NCBI GenBank assembly: GCA_021229015.1
Contig: CM037792.1
Span: 40,888,543 to 40,952,542, forward strand
Direction of reading: 5' to 3'
DNA from: Solen grandis
Taxonomy: Eukaryota; Mollusca; Bivalvia; Adapedonta; Solenidae
Length of the DNA stretch: 64,000 nt
A program made the position numbers and the translations under genes. Position 1 is the first letter of the stretch. Every line of letters starts with the position of its first letter. Positions 10,553-24,059 of this stretch are shown in pieces. A model generated the notes under the pieces. That model made no database searches, had not been told where the DNA came from, and saw only the letters and a program-made list of their open reading frames with translations.

Positions 10553-11824
10553 CTAAAGAAGAGTGACATTAAAGAATGAAAAAGGCAATGACCATATAAC
10601 GCTTAATATGTTTAAATAATAAGAATGAATAGTTTATTGATTGCGTTTGAATTGTGCATTTACACTTATATGATTTTTATCATTAGTTCTTATTTCTCAT
10701 GTAACTTTCTTATATCATGACCAAATAAGAAAAGCAGGGTACCGTTAGAAAGGTCATTGAATTCCCAACATTTCACACGCTTTATTATAGGACCTATGTT
10801 TAACTGCTTTTGAAGTATGGACGCTTAAACCTCGGAAAAAATGCAAAAATATGCCAAAATATGTTCATGACATTTACTTCATGAACGATATTTTAATAAC
10901 TATTCTTTGGATCTTTAAAAGCTGCATATCGTTCGAAAGGAAATTGATTGGGCTATGAATCATGTTGATAATGATATTTACAAAAATCAATATTTTTTGA
11001 GATACATGCAGTTTTCTACACTACGAATAGCGCCGTTTTCGCTGTTCCGCCATTTCTGTGCCATTTCAAGCCCGATCTTCAAAAATATTTTGTCATCAGA
11101 AAGAGCTTCGAAAGCACTAATAAAAATACGCATATTGTCTCGATAGAAGGTTGTTTGTTTTTGAGATATTACAGGTCAAAAGAAAAAACGATAATTGATA
11201 TATGACCTTGACCTTTGAGATTTTCCGGAAACGGAAATGATATTTGACAATGAGATGCTATGGTACAGATTCAGAGAAAAGTTGAAGCCAATCGTTCAAG
11301 AAATTTAGAGTACAGGGCTGAAAAACTGTTTGTATTTTGTTTCAGAATTGTTATTAACATTATGACGCCAAATGACGTCGTATGACGTCAAATGTCACAG
11401 AATATGAAGAAGACATCAATGAGCATATGTGGTGTCAATTTCAGATTTCTAGCTTACATAGGAGCTACAAAATACTTAAATACATTTTAAGGTCCAAAGT
11501 TCGAAAATTGGTTTAACCATAGAACCTTGGTCTTTTCGAATCTGGGAAAATCTATATAATCATGCACATCTAGAACGTAATAGACACATTTTGTGAAAAT
11601 ATCGAGAAAATCCGCCAAGAAATGAAGGCTGTAGAGCCCGAACAAACTTTTATAACAAATGTCAAATATGACGTCAAGTGACATTATAGGAGTATAAAAA
11701 TCATAGATTCTAAAATTTCATCACGTCAGGTATGAGCTATTAAATTTTCGTGATTCTAGACCGTCAGGAACCTATTGAAGTAGCAACCTCTTTTGGAAGA
11801 AAGGAATAATAATAATAATAATAA
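10553..11824. mobile_element. Helitron-like element, family A core, left end lost in gap
   Basis: This copy shares its whole length with 12424-13649: the 'ccatataacgcttaatatg' start, the 'ttagaaaggtcatt' block, CRE words near 11360-11400 and 11670, and the 'cctcttttggaagaaaggaataataataa' end. Its hairpin end is not visible because of the gap at 10453-10552. Two half-units carry short minus-strand open frames (for example 11487-11684, starting MSLDVIFDICYKSLFGLY) that match the frame in later copies. Confidence 0.7.
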
Positions 11825-13649
11825 CTAGACTTCGTTTGTCCCACAAACGATAAGGGCTTTCTGCGCTGCAACTCAGTCTAAGCCTGATCAGCTAAAAAGA
11901 ATTTGTTCATAAACAATGTCGTTATTCCAAATTTACCTTTCTCTGTGGTATAATGCCTGCATTTCCATATTGAGAATATATGTGTTCTACCTAACTTAGT
12001 TAATTTCACATGTATCCTTTCTTTAATATGAAACAATTTTCCTTTTCGTTCATTTAAAAGAACGTAACATTACACATAAAGTACATGCTGAACAACGAGG
12101 TATTTCAATGAATTTTATACACTAGAAATTTCCTTTACAAAGAATATATATATAGAGATAATCCGAACAAATATAGTAGGCTGCCGCCTCACATGAGCAC
12201 AGGTAAACGTTGTACTTTTACTACTTGCTTACAGTGACGCCCAGTAGATTTCTCAATAGAACTTCATATTCTACTTTATATACATATAGCTATTTGACAT
12301 TCCAGTGGTATCTGAATTAATTGAAACACATTTTAAAATTTTAAAACCTGTTTAATTTGGCTGAAGATATTAAAGCATAGTTACATTATTGACTAACAAA
12401 GGCTATTACTTCGGTATCCATACCATATAACGCTTAATATGTTTAAATAATAAGAATGAATAGTTTATTGATTGCGTTTGAATTGCGCATTTACAATTTT
12501 AAGATTTTTATCATGAGTTCTTATTTCTCATGTAACTTTCTTATATCATGACCAAATAAGAAAAGTAGGGTACCGTTAGAAAGGTCATTCAATTCCCAAC
12601 ATTTCACACGCTTTATGTATGGACCTATTCACAACTACTTTTGAACTATGGACGCTTAAACCTCGGAAAAATGCAAAAATATACCAAAATATGTTCATGA
12701 CAGTTACTTCATGAACGATATTTTAATAACTATTCTTTGGATCTTTAAAAGCTGCATATCATTCGAAAGGAAATTGATTGGGCTATAAATCAAGTTCATA
12801 ATGATATTTACAAAAATCAATATATTTTGAGATACATGCAGTTTTCTACACTACGTATAGCGCCGTTTTCGCTGTTCCGCCATTACTGTGCCATTTCAAG
12901 CCCGATCTTCAAAAATATTTTCTCATCAGAAAGAGCTTCGAAAGCACTAATAATAAGACGATATTGTCTCGATAGAATGTTTTTCGTTTTCGAGATATTA
13001 CAGGTCAAAGGAAAAAACGATAATTGATATATGACCTTGACCTTTGAGATTTTCCGGAAACGGAAATGAAATTTGACAATGTGGTGCAATGGTGCAGATT
13101 CAGAGAAAATTTGAAGCCAATCGGTCAAGAAACTTAGAGCACAGGGCTGAAAAACCGTTTGTATTTGTTTCAGAATTGTTATTAACATTATGACGTCAAA
13201 TGACGTCATATGATGTCAAATGTCACAGAATATAAAGAAGACATCAATGAGCATATGTGCTGTCAATTTGAGATTTCTAGCTTACATAGGCGCTACAAAA
13301 TACATAAAAACATTTTTAGGTCCAAAGTTCGAAATGTGGTTTAACCATAGAACCTTGGTCTTTTCGGATCTGGGAAAACCTATATAATCATGCACATCTA
13401 GAACGTAATAGACACATTTTGTGAAAATATCGAGAAAATCCGCCAAGAAATGAAGGCTGTAGAGCGCGAACAAACTTTTGTAACAAATGTCAAATTTGAC
13501 GTCATAAGACGTCATAGGAATATAAAATTCATAGATTCTAAAATTTCATCACGTCAGGTATGAGCTATTAAATTTTCGTGATTCTAGACCGCCAGGAACC
13601 TATAGAAATAGCAACCTCTTTTGGAAGAAAAGAATAATAATAATAATAA
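11825..13649. mobile_element. Helitron-like element, family A core, complete
   Basis: It begins with CTAG (11825-11828) followed by the hairpin CGTTTGTCCCACAAACG and 'gggctttctgc', and ends with 'ttggaagaaaagaataataataataa'. On the reverse strand this gives a 3' end of hairpin, a few bases, then CTAG before T, the layout of Helitron 3' ends. The core holds about two ~450-bp family A units with CRE words at 13191 and 13498, 307 bp apart. It encodes no Rep/helicase, so it is non-autonomous. Confidence 0.75.
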
Positions 13650-16369
13650 CTAGATGTCATTCGTTTAAACGAATGATAGGACTTTCTGCAACATCTGCTT
13701 TATATAGTATATATATAGAAGATGACATAATAGATAATCTGTCCAAATTGCAACTTTCTATCTCCTCTATTTCTAAATAAAATAGCACAAATAGAACACA
13801 TTCTGTGAATTTTAATAAAAGTCCGCCCATATCTTGCACATGTAGTTTACATACAAAATTTATACTATGTCATATGACATGAAAGAAAAATGAAAAGGTG
13901 TTCAAATGTAAGTTTCTAACTTTCATCACACATAGAATTTCATCACTCCAGCTCAGTTGTAACCTTGTTTAATTTTAGCCTCAGTAGGAAGAAGTATTGA
14001 ATATTTGTATAGTGCTATATCCTTTCGACACCTGTAACGTAGTTAAACGTATTTAGCGATTTTGGCGTGTTTGGGCTTCCGTAGTTTTGCCATAAATTCC
14101 TGGAATTTCGAACTATGGTGATATTTTGAAAGGTAACATCCCAGCCTACAAACTGATGCAATGTGAGTATCGTTAGCATAACAATGCAGTTTTTAGATGG
14201 TCTAAAATGTGGGGCTGCGTGTGAATTTTTCAAGGCTTGCAAACTGCTCGCTAGCTACATAGTGTTGCAAATACGGATTTTTGTCTTGTGCCGTTGTACA
14301 TGTATTAACTTCAATGCTTATTTTGGAAACAGTCAACATTCGACAAAAAAACAAAAACAAAATCAAGATATAGCCCATCAATTGCAATTTGATATTTTTT
14401 TTTTTTTTTTTTTTTTTTTAAGTCGTTGCGCAAGTATTTAAGCTTGGTGACCACTGCGCGTGACCTTTTCCATATTTTTATGATGCATGATTATGAAATA
14501 TCTTATTTTCCATGTAACTTTCTTATATGAAGTCCAATTTCAATAAACTTGGTACCGTTAGAAAGCTCTTAAAACATGCTACATTTTATACGCATACTGT
14601 ATAAACCTATCTTCAGTCGTTTCTGAGATATTGACTGTTAAACCTCAAGAAAACAGCATATTATCAGCAAAATAAGCTTCATTTTATTTAGTTTTTTTTA
14701 TTTTTTTGCTTATAACTTTGTATTGCGTAAACCAATTTTAATAAACTAAATATTTTTGGAAACGTCAATTATTCAGCTATAATTCTTATTCATACATATA
14801 TTTACAAAAACCGATATTTATTGAGATAGAAAGAAGAAAAGAATAATAATAATAAACAAATGACGTCACGTGACGTCATATAACGTTTATTTTCACATAA
14901 TTGTTAAGACACCCAGAGACCTACTAACTGACAAAATTTCACCTTTCTATCTCAAATAGGACAGTTTTTATAAGCATTTAAAAATTGACGTCTTTGGTTC
15001 GAATCTTGGATCCACCATAGATGCTTGGACTTTTCGAATTTTGAAAAACGGACACCGGTATACACAATAAGAACGTAATATACACATTCTGTGAAAATTT
15101 GATAAAAATCGGCCCATTAATAATGGCTCTGGACCGTGTACAAACTTTTGTAGTCAACTTCAAATGTGACGTCATATGACGTCATAGGCTTCTGAAAATC
15201 ATTGAAATCGAAATTTCAGCGTCTGAATCATTAGTCATTAAATTTTCATTGCCCTTCGACATTTTCAACATATAGAAATACTCTTGTTAATATTAGAAAT
15301 ACATTATCATATAATGACGTCACGTGACGTCATATGACGTTTCTTTTCACAAAATGTTTAAGACTCCCAGATACCTATATACTGACCAAATATCACTTTT
15401 CTATCTGAAATAGGACCGATTTTATAAGCATTTAAAAATTTACGACCTTGGTTCGAACTTGGTTGCTCCTGGACTTTTCGAATTTTGAAAAACGGACACT
15501 GAGATGCACAACTAGAACTTAATATACACAATCTGTGAAAATTTGATGAAAATTGGTTCACAAACAATGGCTGTAGACCGCGTACAATCTTTTGTTGCAT
15601 ATTTCAAATGTGACGTCATATGACGTCAAAGGTATATGAAAATCATAGAAATCAAAATTTTACCATTTGAAACATGTGTCATTAAATTTTCATTGCCCTT
15701 CGACAATTTCAACATATAGAAATATTCTTGTTAATATTAGAAATACATAATAATATAATGACGTCACGTGACGTCATATGACATTTATTTTCACAAAATG
15801 TTTAAAACATCTAGAGACCTATATACTGACTAAATATCAACTTTCTATCTTTAACAGGACAGATTTTATAAGCATTTAAATATTTACGACCTTGGTTCGA
15901 ATCTTGGATTCGCTATAGAACCATGGAATTTTCGAATTTGGAAAAACGGACACCGGGATGCATAACTAGAGCCTAACATACACATTCTGTGAAAATTTGA
16001 TGAAAATCGGTCAAGAAATAATGGCTGTAGACCGCGTACAAACTTTTTCACCTGACGTCAAATCTGACGTTATATGACGTCATATGAATATGTAATACCT
16101 TGCTTCCGAAAGCACATGGTTTGAAATATATGCCATAAAATTTTCATTGTTCTGAGTCAATGGCAACACCTCGAAATTAACACAAATATAAGAGGAAGAA
16201 AAAAAGAATAATAAGAAGAATAAGAATAATAAAAAACAGTACAAACCCAATAGGACTTTCTGCCAGTAGGCAGAAAGTCCTAATAATAATAATAAGAAGA
16301 AGAAGAATAAACAGTACAAACCCAATAGGACTTTCTGCTTTAGGCAGAAAGTCCTAATAATAATAATAA
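13650..16369. mobile_element. Helitron-like element, type-2 leader plus family C core
   Basis: The hairpin end is CTAGATGTCATTCGTTTAAA then CGAATGATAGGACTTTCTGC at 13650. It is followed by a leader (to about 14845) with a poly-T run (14396-14419), then an internal (AAT)n stretch and three family C units beginning near 14861, 15314 and 15759. The right end has 'aggaagaaaaaaagaataataag' followed by two palindromic inserts (about 16235-16295 and 16315-16357). Confidence 0.72.
16235..16369. repeat. Two tandem copies of a GGACTTTCTGC/GCAGAAAGTCC palindrome
   Basis: Each copy reads 'cagtacaaacccaata', then GGACTTTCTGC, a 5-base loop and GGCAGAAAGTCC, then 'taataataataa'. The stem is the same word that follows every element hairpin, now inverted against itself, as if two element ends were fused face to face. 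Single copies also close the elements ending at 21102 and 24059. Confidence 0.8.
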
Positions 16370-18360
16370 CTAGATGTCATTCGTGAAAACGAATGATACC
16401 TTTGCAAATGATATCATTATAACACAAAAAATTTAAAAAGGAGATAGAAGTTTCATGTAATGACTCACCTCTGGTAGTATTTCATGTTCATGCTGAACAA
16501 TTGACATAATATTCCGAAATTAGTGCAAATGATAAGAACTAAGTATTAGTCTGTGACGTCACATGACGTCATATGATATCATAACTCTAAACATATGTAG
16601 AAATTCTGCAGAACTGCAAACTGTTTAAGTTTCAAGTTTCTATCTCATCCTGAAGCTCTCTAATCCTAAAATGAAATTTTCGGTCCTATGTTCGAATCTT
16701 ATTTCAGCCACAGAACTTCGGTCTTTCGGAATTTCGATTAGCTGACAGGATATGCACACCTAACTTTCAAGATGTACCATCTGTGAAAATTTGAAGAAAA
16801 TCCGACCATAAATAGCGGCTGTAGAGCGTGAACACCATTTTTCACTATATTTAGCTCTGACGTCACATGACGTCATAGTGTGCTAAAGATGCTTTTGTTC
16901 AAAAGGGCATATTTTACTGTCATAACTCTGAAATTTTCGTTATTCTGAACAACTGGCATCATGTCAAAATCATTGCCCAAATATGAAAATTAAGAAGTAT
17001 GCTTATGACGTCACAAGACGTCATATGACGTCAAGACTCAAGATATATGTAGAAATTCTGCAGAACTGCAAACTGTGTAAGTTTCAACTTTCTATCTCAT
17101 CCTGAAGCTCTTTAATCCTAAAATGAAATTATCGGTCCTATGTTCGAATCTTATTTCAGCCACAGAACTTCGGTCTTTGGGAATTTCGGTTAGTTGACAG
17201 GATATGCACACCTGAGTTTCAAAATGTACCATCTGTGAAAATTTGAAGAAAATCCGACCATAAATGACGGCTGTAGAGCGTAAACACCATTTTTCACTAT
17301 TTTTTGCTGTGACGTCATGTGACGTCATAGGGTATTGAAGATGCTTTTCTTCAAAAGCGCATACTTTGCTTTCATAACTCTGAAATTTTCATTATTCTGA
17401 ACAACTGGCATCATGTCGAAATCATTGCCCAAATATGAAAATTAAGAAGTATGCTTATGACGTCACATGACTTCATATGACGTCACGACTCAAATTTTTT
17501 GTAGAAATTCTGCAGAACTGCAAACTGTGTAAGTTTCAACTTTCCATCTCATCCTGAAGCTCTTTTATCCTAAAATGAAATTTTCGGTCCTATGTTCGAA
17601 TCTTATTTCAGCCACAGAACTTCGGTCTTTCGGAATTTCGGTAAGCTGACAGGATATGCACACCTTTGATTCAAGATGTACCATCTGTAAAAATTTGAAG
17701 AAAATCCGACCATAAATGACGGCTGTAGAGCGCGAACACCTTTTTTCACTATTTTTAGCTGTGACGTCACATGACGTCATAGGGTACTGAAGATGCTTTT
17801 GTTCAAAAGCGCATACTTTCCTTTCATAACTCTGAAATTTTCATTATTCTGAACAACTGGCATCATGTCGAAATCATTGCCCTAAAATGAAAATTAAGAA
17901 GTATGCTTATGACGTCACATGACGTCATATGACGTCACGCCTCAAAATATTTGTAGAAATTCTGCAGAACTGCAAACTGTGTAAGTTTCAACTTTCTATC
18001 TCATCCTGAAGCTCTTTTATCCTAAAATGAAATTTTCGGTCCTATGTTCGAATCTTATTTCAGCCACAGAACTTCGGTCTTTCGGAATTTCGGTTAGCTG
18101 ACAGGATATGCACACCTTTGATTCAAGATGTACCATCTGTAAAAATTTGAAGAAAATCCGACCATAAATGACGGCTGTAGAGCGCGAACACCATTTTTCA
18201 CTATTTTTAGCTGTGACGTCATGTGACGTCATAGGGTGCTGAAAATCATTGAAATCAAAATTTCCTCACGTGACTAATAAGCCATAAAAATTTCATCGTC
18301 CTAGGACTATTGCAACATATAAAAATAAGCGTTTAGTTAGGAAGAAGAAAAGAATAATAA
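16370..18360. mobile_element. Helitron-like element, family B core
   Basis: The hairpin end at 16370 has CATTCGTGAAAACGAATG. It is followed by 'ggagatagaagtttcatgtaatgactcacc' and then about four family B units with a ~452-bp period: 'tatgcttatgacgtcac' recurs near 16999, 17452 and 17903. The element ends with 'ttagttaggaagaagaaaagaataata'. Nested palindromes at 17762, 17910 and 18214 give spacings of 148 and 304 bp. Three minus-strand frames (17092-17328, 17565-17780, 18017-18232) are near-identical copies of one another. Confidence 0.75.
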
Positions 18361-21102
18361 CTAGATGTCATTCGTTTAAACGAATGATAGGACTTTCTGC
18401 AACATCTGCTTTATATAGTATATATAGAAGATGACATAATAGATAATCTGTCCAAATTGCAACTTTCTATCTCCTCTATTTCTATATAAAATAGCACAAA
18501 TAGAACACATTCTGTGAATTTTAATAAAAGTCCGCCCATATCTTGCACATGTAGTTTACATACAACATTTATACTATGTCATATGACATGAAAGAAAAAT
18601 GAAACAGTGTTCAAATGTAAGTTTCTAACTTTCATCACACATAGAATTTCATCACTCCAGCTCAGTTGTAACCTTGTTTAATTTTAGCCTCATTAGGAAG
18701 AAGTATTGAATATTTGTATAGTGCTATATCCTTTCGACACCTGTAACGTAGTTAATCGTATTTAGCGATTTTGGCGTGTTTGGGCTTCCGTAGTTTTGCC
18801 ATAAATTCCTGGAATTTCGAACTATGGTGATATTTTGAAAGGTAACATCCCAGCCTACAAACTGATGCAATATGAATATCGTTAGCATAACAATGCAGTT
18901 TTTAGATGGTCTAAAATGTGGGGCTGCGTGTGAATTTTTCAAGGCTTGCAAACTGCTCGCTAGCTACATAGTGTTGCAAATACGGATTTTTGTCTTGTGC
19001 CGTTGTACATGTATTAACTTCAATGCTTATTTTGGAAACAGTCAACATTCGACAAAAAACAACAACAACAACAACAACAAAAAAAAAAATCAAGATATAG
19101 CCCATCAATTGCAATTTGATTTTTTTTTTCGTTGCGCAACTATTTTAGCTTGGTGACCCCTGCGCGTGACCTTTTCCATATTTTTATGATGCATGATTAT
19201 GAAATATCTTATTCTCCATGTAACTTTCTTATATGAAGTCCAATTTCAATAAACTTGGTACCGTTAGAAAGCTCTTAAAACATGCTACATTTTACATGCA
19301 TAATGTATAAACTTATCTTCAGTCGTTTCTGAGATATTGACTGTTAAACCTCAAGAAAACAGCATATTATCAGCAAAATTAGCTTCATTTCATTTAGTTT
19401 TTTTGCTTATAACTTTGTATTGCGTAAACCAATTTTAATAAACTAAATATCTTTGGAAACGTCAATTATTCAGCTATAATTCGTATTCATACATATATTT
19501 ACAAAATCGATATTTATTGAGATATGGCTACATATATGCAGTAGGGGTGAAATCAAAATTTCCTCACGTGCCTAATAACCCATAAACATTTCATCGTCCT
19601 AGGACTATTGCAACATATTAAAATAAGCGTTTAGTTAGGAAGAAGAAAAGAATAATAATAATAAAAAAATGACGTCACGTGACGTCATATGACGTTTATT
19701 TTAACATAATTGTTAAGACAACCAGAGACCTACTAACTGACAAAATTTCAACTTTCTATCTCAAATAGGACAGTTTTTATAAGCATTTAAATATTGACGT
19801 CATTGGTTCGAATCTTGGATCCGCCATATATGCTTGGACTTTTCGAATTTTGAAAAACGGACACCGGTATACACAATAAGAACGTAATATACACATTCTG
19901 TGAAAATTTGATGAAAATCGGTTCATAAACAATGGCTCTGGACCGCGTACAAACTTTTGTTGCATATTTCAAGTGTGACGTCATATGACGTCATAGGCTT
20001 CTGAAAATCTTTGAAATCGAAATTACAGCATCTGAAGCATGCGGCATTAATTTTTCATTGCCCTTCATAAATTTCAAGATATAGAAATAATCTTGTTAGA
20101 ATTAGAAATTCATTATCATATAATGACGTCACGTGACGTCATATGACATTTATTTTCACAAAATGTTTAAGACTCCCAGAGACCTATATACTGACCCAAT
20201 ATCATCTTTCTATCTCAAATAGGACCGATTTTATAAGAATTTGAAAATTTACGACCTTGGTTCGAATCTTGGAATCGCTATAGAACCTTGGACTTTTCGA
20301 ATTTTGAAAAACGGACACCGGGATGCACAACTATAAACTTAATATACACATTCTGTGAAAATTTGATGAAAATCGGTTCATAAACAATGGCTGTAGACCG
20401 CGTACAAACTTTTGTTGCATATTTCCAGTGTGACGTCATATGACGTCATAGGCATATGAAAATCATAGAAATCAAAATTTCAGCGTTTGAAGCATGTGTC
20501 TTTAAATTTTCATTGCCTTTCGACAATTTCAACATATAGAAATATTCTTGTTAATATTAGAAATACATTATCATATAATGACGTCACGTGACGTCATATG
20601 AGAAATATTTTCACAAAATTTTTAAAACTTCTAGAGACCTATATACTGACTAAATATCAACTTTCTATCTTAAATAGGACAGATTTTATAAGCATTTAAA
20701 AATTTACGACCTTGGTTCGAATCTTGGATTCGCTATAGAACCATGGACTTTTCGAATTTTGAAAAACGGACACCGGGATGCACAACTAGAACTTAATATA
20801 CACAATCTGTGAAAATTTGATGAAAATCGGTTCACAAACAATGGCTGTAGACCGCGTACAAACTTTTGTAGCATATTTCAAATGTGACGTCATATGACGT
20901 CATAGGCATATGAAAATCATAGAAATCAAAATTTCCTAACGTGACTAATAAGTCCTAAAAATTTCATCGTCCTAGGAGTATTGCAACATAGAAAAATAAG
21001 CGTTTAGTTAGGAAGAAAAAAAGAATAATAATAATAATAAGAAGAAGAAGAATAAACAGTACAAACCCAATAGGACTTTCTGCTTTAGGCAGAAAGTCCT
21101 AA
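18361..21102. mobile_element. Helitron-like element, type-2 leader plus family C core
   Basis: It is a near-identical relative of 13650-16369 over the hairpin and leader (for example the minus-strand frame starting MQALKNSHAAPHFRPSKNCI at 18724-18951 matches 14015-14242). Differences include a (CAA)n run near 19060. An internal microsatellite near 19640 is followed by three family C units to about 20935. It ends with one GGACTTTCTGC palindrome. Confidence 0.75.
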
Positions 21103-24059
21103 CTAGATGTCATTCGTCAAAACGAATGATAGGACTTTCTGCAACCTGTGTTAATGCAAAAAGCAGGAGATAGAAGTTTCATGTAATGACTCACCTCTGG
21201 TAGTATTTCATGTTCATGCTGAACAATTGACATTGTATTCCGCGAAAAATAAGCGTTTCGTTAGGAAGAAAAAAAAACAAGTAGCAGTAGTAGTAGTATG
21301 CTTATGACGTCATATGACGTCACGACTCAAAATATATGTAGAAATTATGCAGAACTGCAAACTGTGTAAGTTTCAACTTTCTATCTCATCCCGAAGTTCT
21401 TTAACCCTAAAATGAAATTTTTGGTCCTATGTTCGAATCTTACTTCAGCCACAATACTTCGGTTTTTCGGAATTAAGGTTAGCTGACAAAATATTCACAC
21501 CTTAGTTTCAAGATGTACCATCTGTAAAAATTTGAAGAAAATCTGATCATAAATGGCGGCTGTAGAGCGCGAAAGCCATTTTTCACTATTTTTAGCTCTG
21601 ATGTCACGTGACGTCATAGGGTGCTGAAAATGCTGTTGCTCAAAAGCGTATACTTTACTGCAATAACTCTGAAATTTTCATTATTCTGAACAACTGGCAT
21701 CATGTCGAAATCATTGCCCAAATTAAAAATAAGTGGTATGCTTATGACGTCCTCTGACGTCACGATTCAAAATATTTGTAGAAATGCTGCAGAACTGCAA
21801 ACTGTGTAAGTTTCAACTTTCTATCTCATCCTCAAGCTCTTCAATCCTAAAATTAAATTTTTGGTCCTATGTTCGAATATTACTTCAGCCACAGAACTTC
21901 GGTTTTTCGGAATTTCGGTAAGCTGGCAGGATATGTACACCTTAGTTTCAAGATGTACCATCTGTGAAAATTTGAAGAAAATCAGAACATAAATGGCGGC
22001 TGTAGAGCGTGAACACCATTTTTCACTATTTTTAGCTCTGACGTCATATGACGACATAGAGTGCTGAAGATGCTTTTGTTCAAAAGCGCATACTTTACTG
22101 TCATAACTCTGAAATGTTCATTATTCTGAACAACTGGCATCATGTCGAAATCATTGCCCTAAAATAAAATTAAGAAGTATGCTTATGACGTCACATGACG
22201 TCATATGACGTCAGGACTCAAAATATATGTAGAAATTCTGCAGAACTGCAAACTGTGTAAGTTTCAACTTTCTATCTCATCCTGAAGCTCTTTAATCCTA
22301 AAATGAAATTTTCGGTCCTATGTTCGAATCTTATTTCAGCCACAGAACTTCGGTCTTTCGGAAATTCGGTTAGCTGACAGGATATGCACACCTTAGTTTC
22401 AAGATGTACCATCTGTGAAAATTTAAAGAAAATCCGACCATAAATGACGGCTGTAGAGCGCGAACACCATTTTTCACTATTTTTAGCTGTGACGTCATGT
22501 GACAATCACTGAAATAAAAATTTCATCACGTGACTAATAACCCATAAAATTTTCATCTTCCTAGGACTATTGCAACATATTAAAATAAGCGTTTAGTTGG
22601 GAAGAAGGAAAGAATAATAATAATAAAAAATGACGTCACGTGACGTCATATGATATTTATTTTCACATAATTGTTAAGACACCCAGAGACCTACTAACTA
22701 ACAAAATTTCATCTTTCTATCTCAAATAGGACAGTTTTTATAAGCATTTAAAAATTGACGTCCTTGGTTCGAATCTTGGATCCGCCATAGATGCTTGGAC
22801 TTTTCGAATTTTGAAAAACCGGACACCGGTATACACAATTAGAACGTAATATACACATTCTGTGAAAGTTTGATGAAAATCGGCCCATTAATAATGGCTC
22901 TGGACCGTGTACAAACTTTCGTAGTCAATTTCAAATGTGACGTCATATGACGTCATAGGTTTCTGAAAATTATTGAAATCGAAATTTCAGCATCTGAAGC
23001 ATGCGGCATTAATTGTTCATTGCCCTTCGAAAATTTCAAGATATAGAAATAATCTTGTTAGTATTAGAAATTCATTATCATATAATGACGTCACGTGACG
23101 TCATATGACATTTTTTTTCACAAAATGTTTAAAACTCCCAGAGACCTATATACTGACCCAATATCATCTTTTCATCTCAAATAGGACCGATTTTATAAGA
23201 ATTTGAACATTTACGACCTTGGTTCGAATCTTGGAATCGCTATAGCACCTTGGACTTTTCGAATTTTGAAAAACGGACACCGGGATGCACAACTAGAACT
23301 TAATATACACATTCTGTGAAAATTTGATGAAAATCGGTTCATAAACAGTGGCTGTAGACAGCGTACAAACTTTTGTTGCATATTTCCAGTGTGACGTCAT
23401 ATGACGTCATAGGCATATGAATATCATAGAAATCAAAATTTCAACCGTTTGAAGCATGTGTCTTTCAATTTTCATTGCCTTTCGACAATTTCAACATATA
23501 GAAATATTCTTGTTAATATTAGAAATACATTATCATATAATGACGTCACGTGACGTCATATGACATATATTTTCACAAAATGTTTAAAACTTCTAGAGAC
23601 CTATATACTGACTAAATATCAACTTTCTATCTTAAATAGGACAGATTTTATAAGCATTTTAAAAATTTACGACCTTGGTTCGAATCTTGGATTCGCTATA
23701 GAACCATGAACTTTTCGAATTTTGAAAATCGGACACCGGGATGCACAACTAGATCTTAATATACACAATCTGTAAAAATTTGATGCAAATCGGTTCACAA
23801 ACAATGGTTGTAGACCGCGTACAAACTTTTGTAGCATATTTAAAATGTGACGTCATATGACGTCATAGGCATATGAAAATCATAGAAATCAAAATTTCCT
23901 CACGTGACTAATAAGTCATAAAAATTTCATCGTCCTAGGAGTATTGCAACATAGAAAAATAAGCGTTTAGTTAGGAAGAAAAAAAGAATAATAAGAAGAA
24001 GAAGAAGAATAAACAGTACAAACCCAATAGGACTTTCTGCTTTAGGCAGAAAGTCCTAA
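21103..24059. mobile_element. Helitron-like element, family B then family C cores
   Basis: Hairpin CATTCGTCAAAACGAATG at its left end, then 'gcaacctgtgttaatgcaaaaagcagg'. Family B units run from about 21300 to 22505, an internal (AAT)n junction lies near 22610, and family C units run from 22630 to 23900. It ends with the GGACTTTCTGC palindrome. The internal 'ttagttgggaagaaggaaagaataata' junction looks like the microsatellite end of one element fused to the core of another, so this is a composite. Confidence 0.72.

Noticed and set aside
14015..14242. Conserved 75-codon frame in the type-2 leader (also 18724-18951 and 42889-43116)
   Set aside because: The three copies are near-identical at the DNA level in non-coding parts too, so an open frame here is no evidence of coding; kept only as a landmark.
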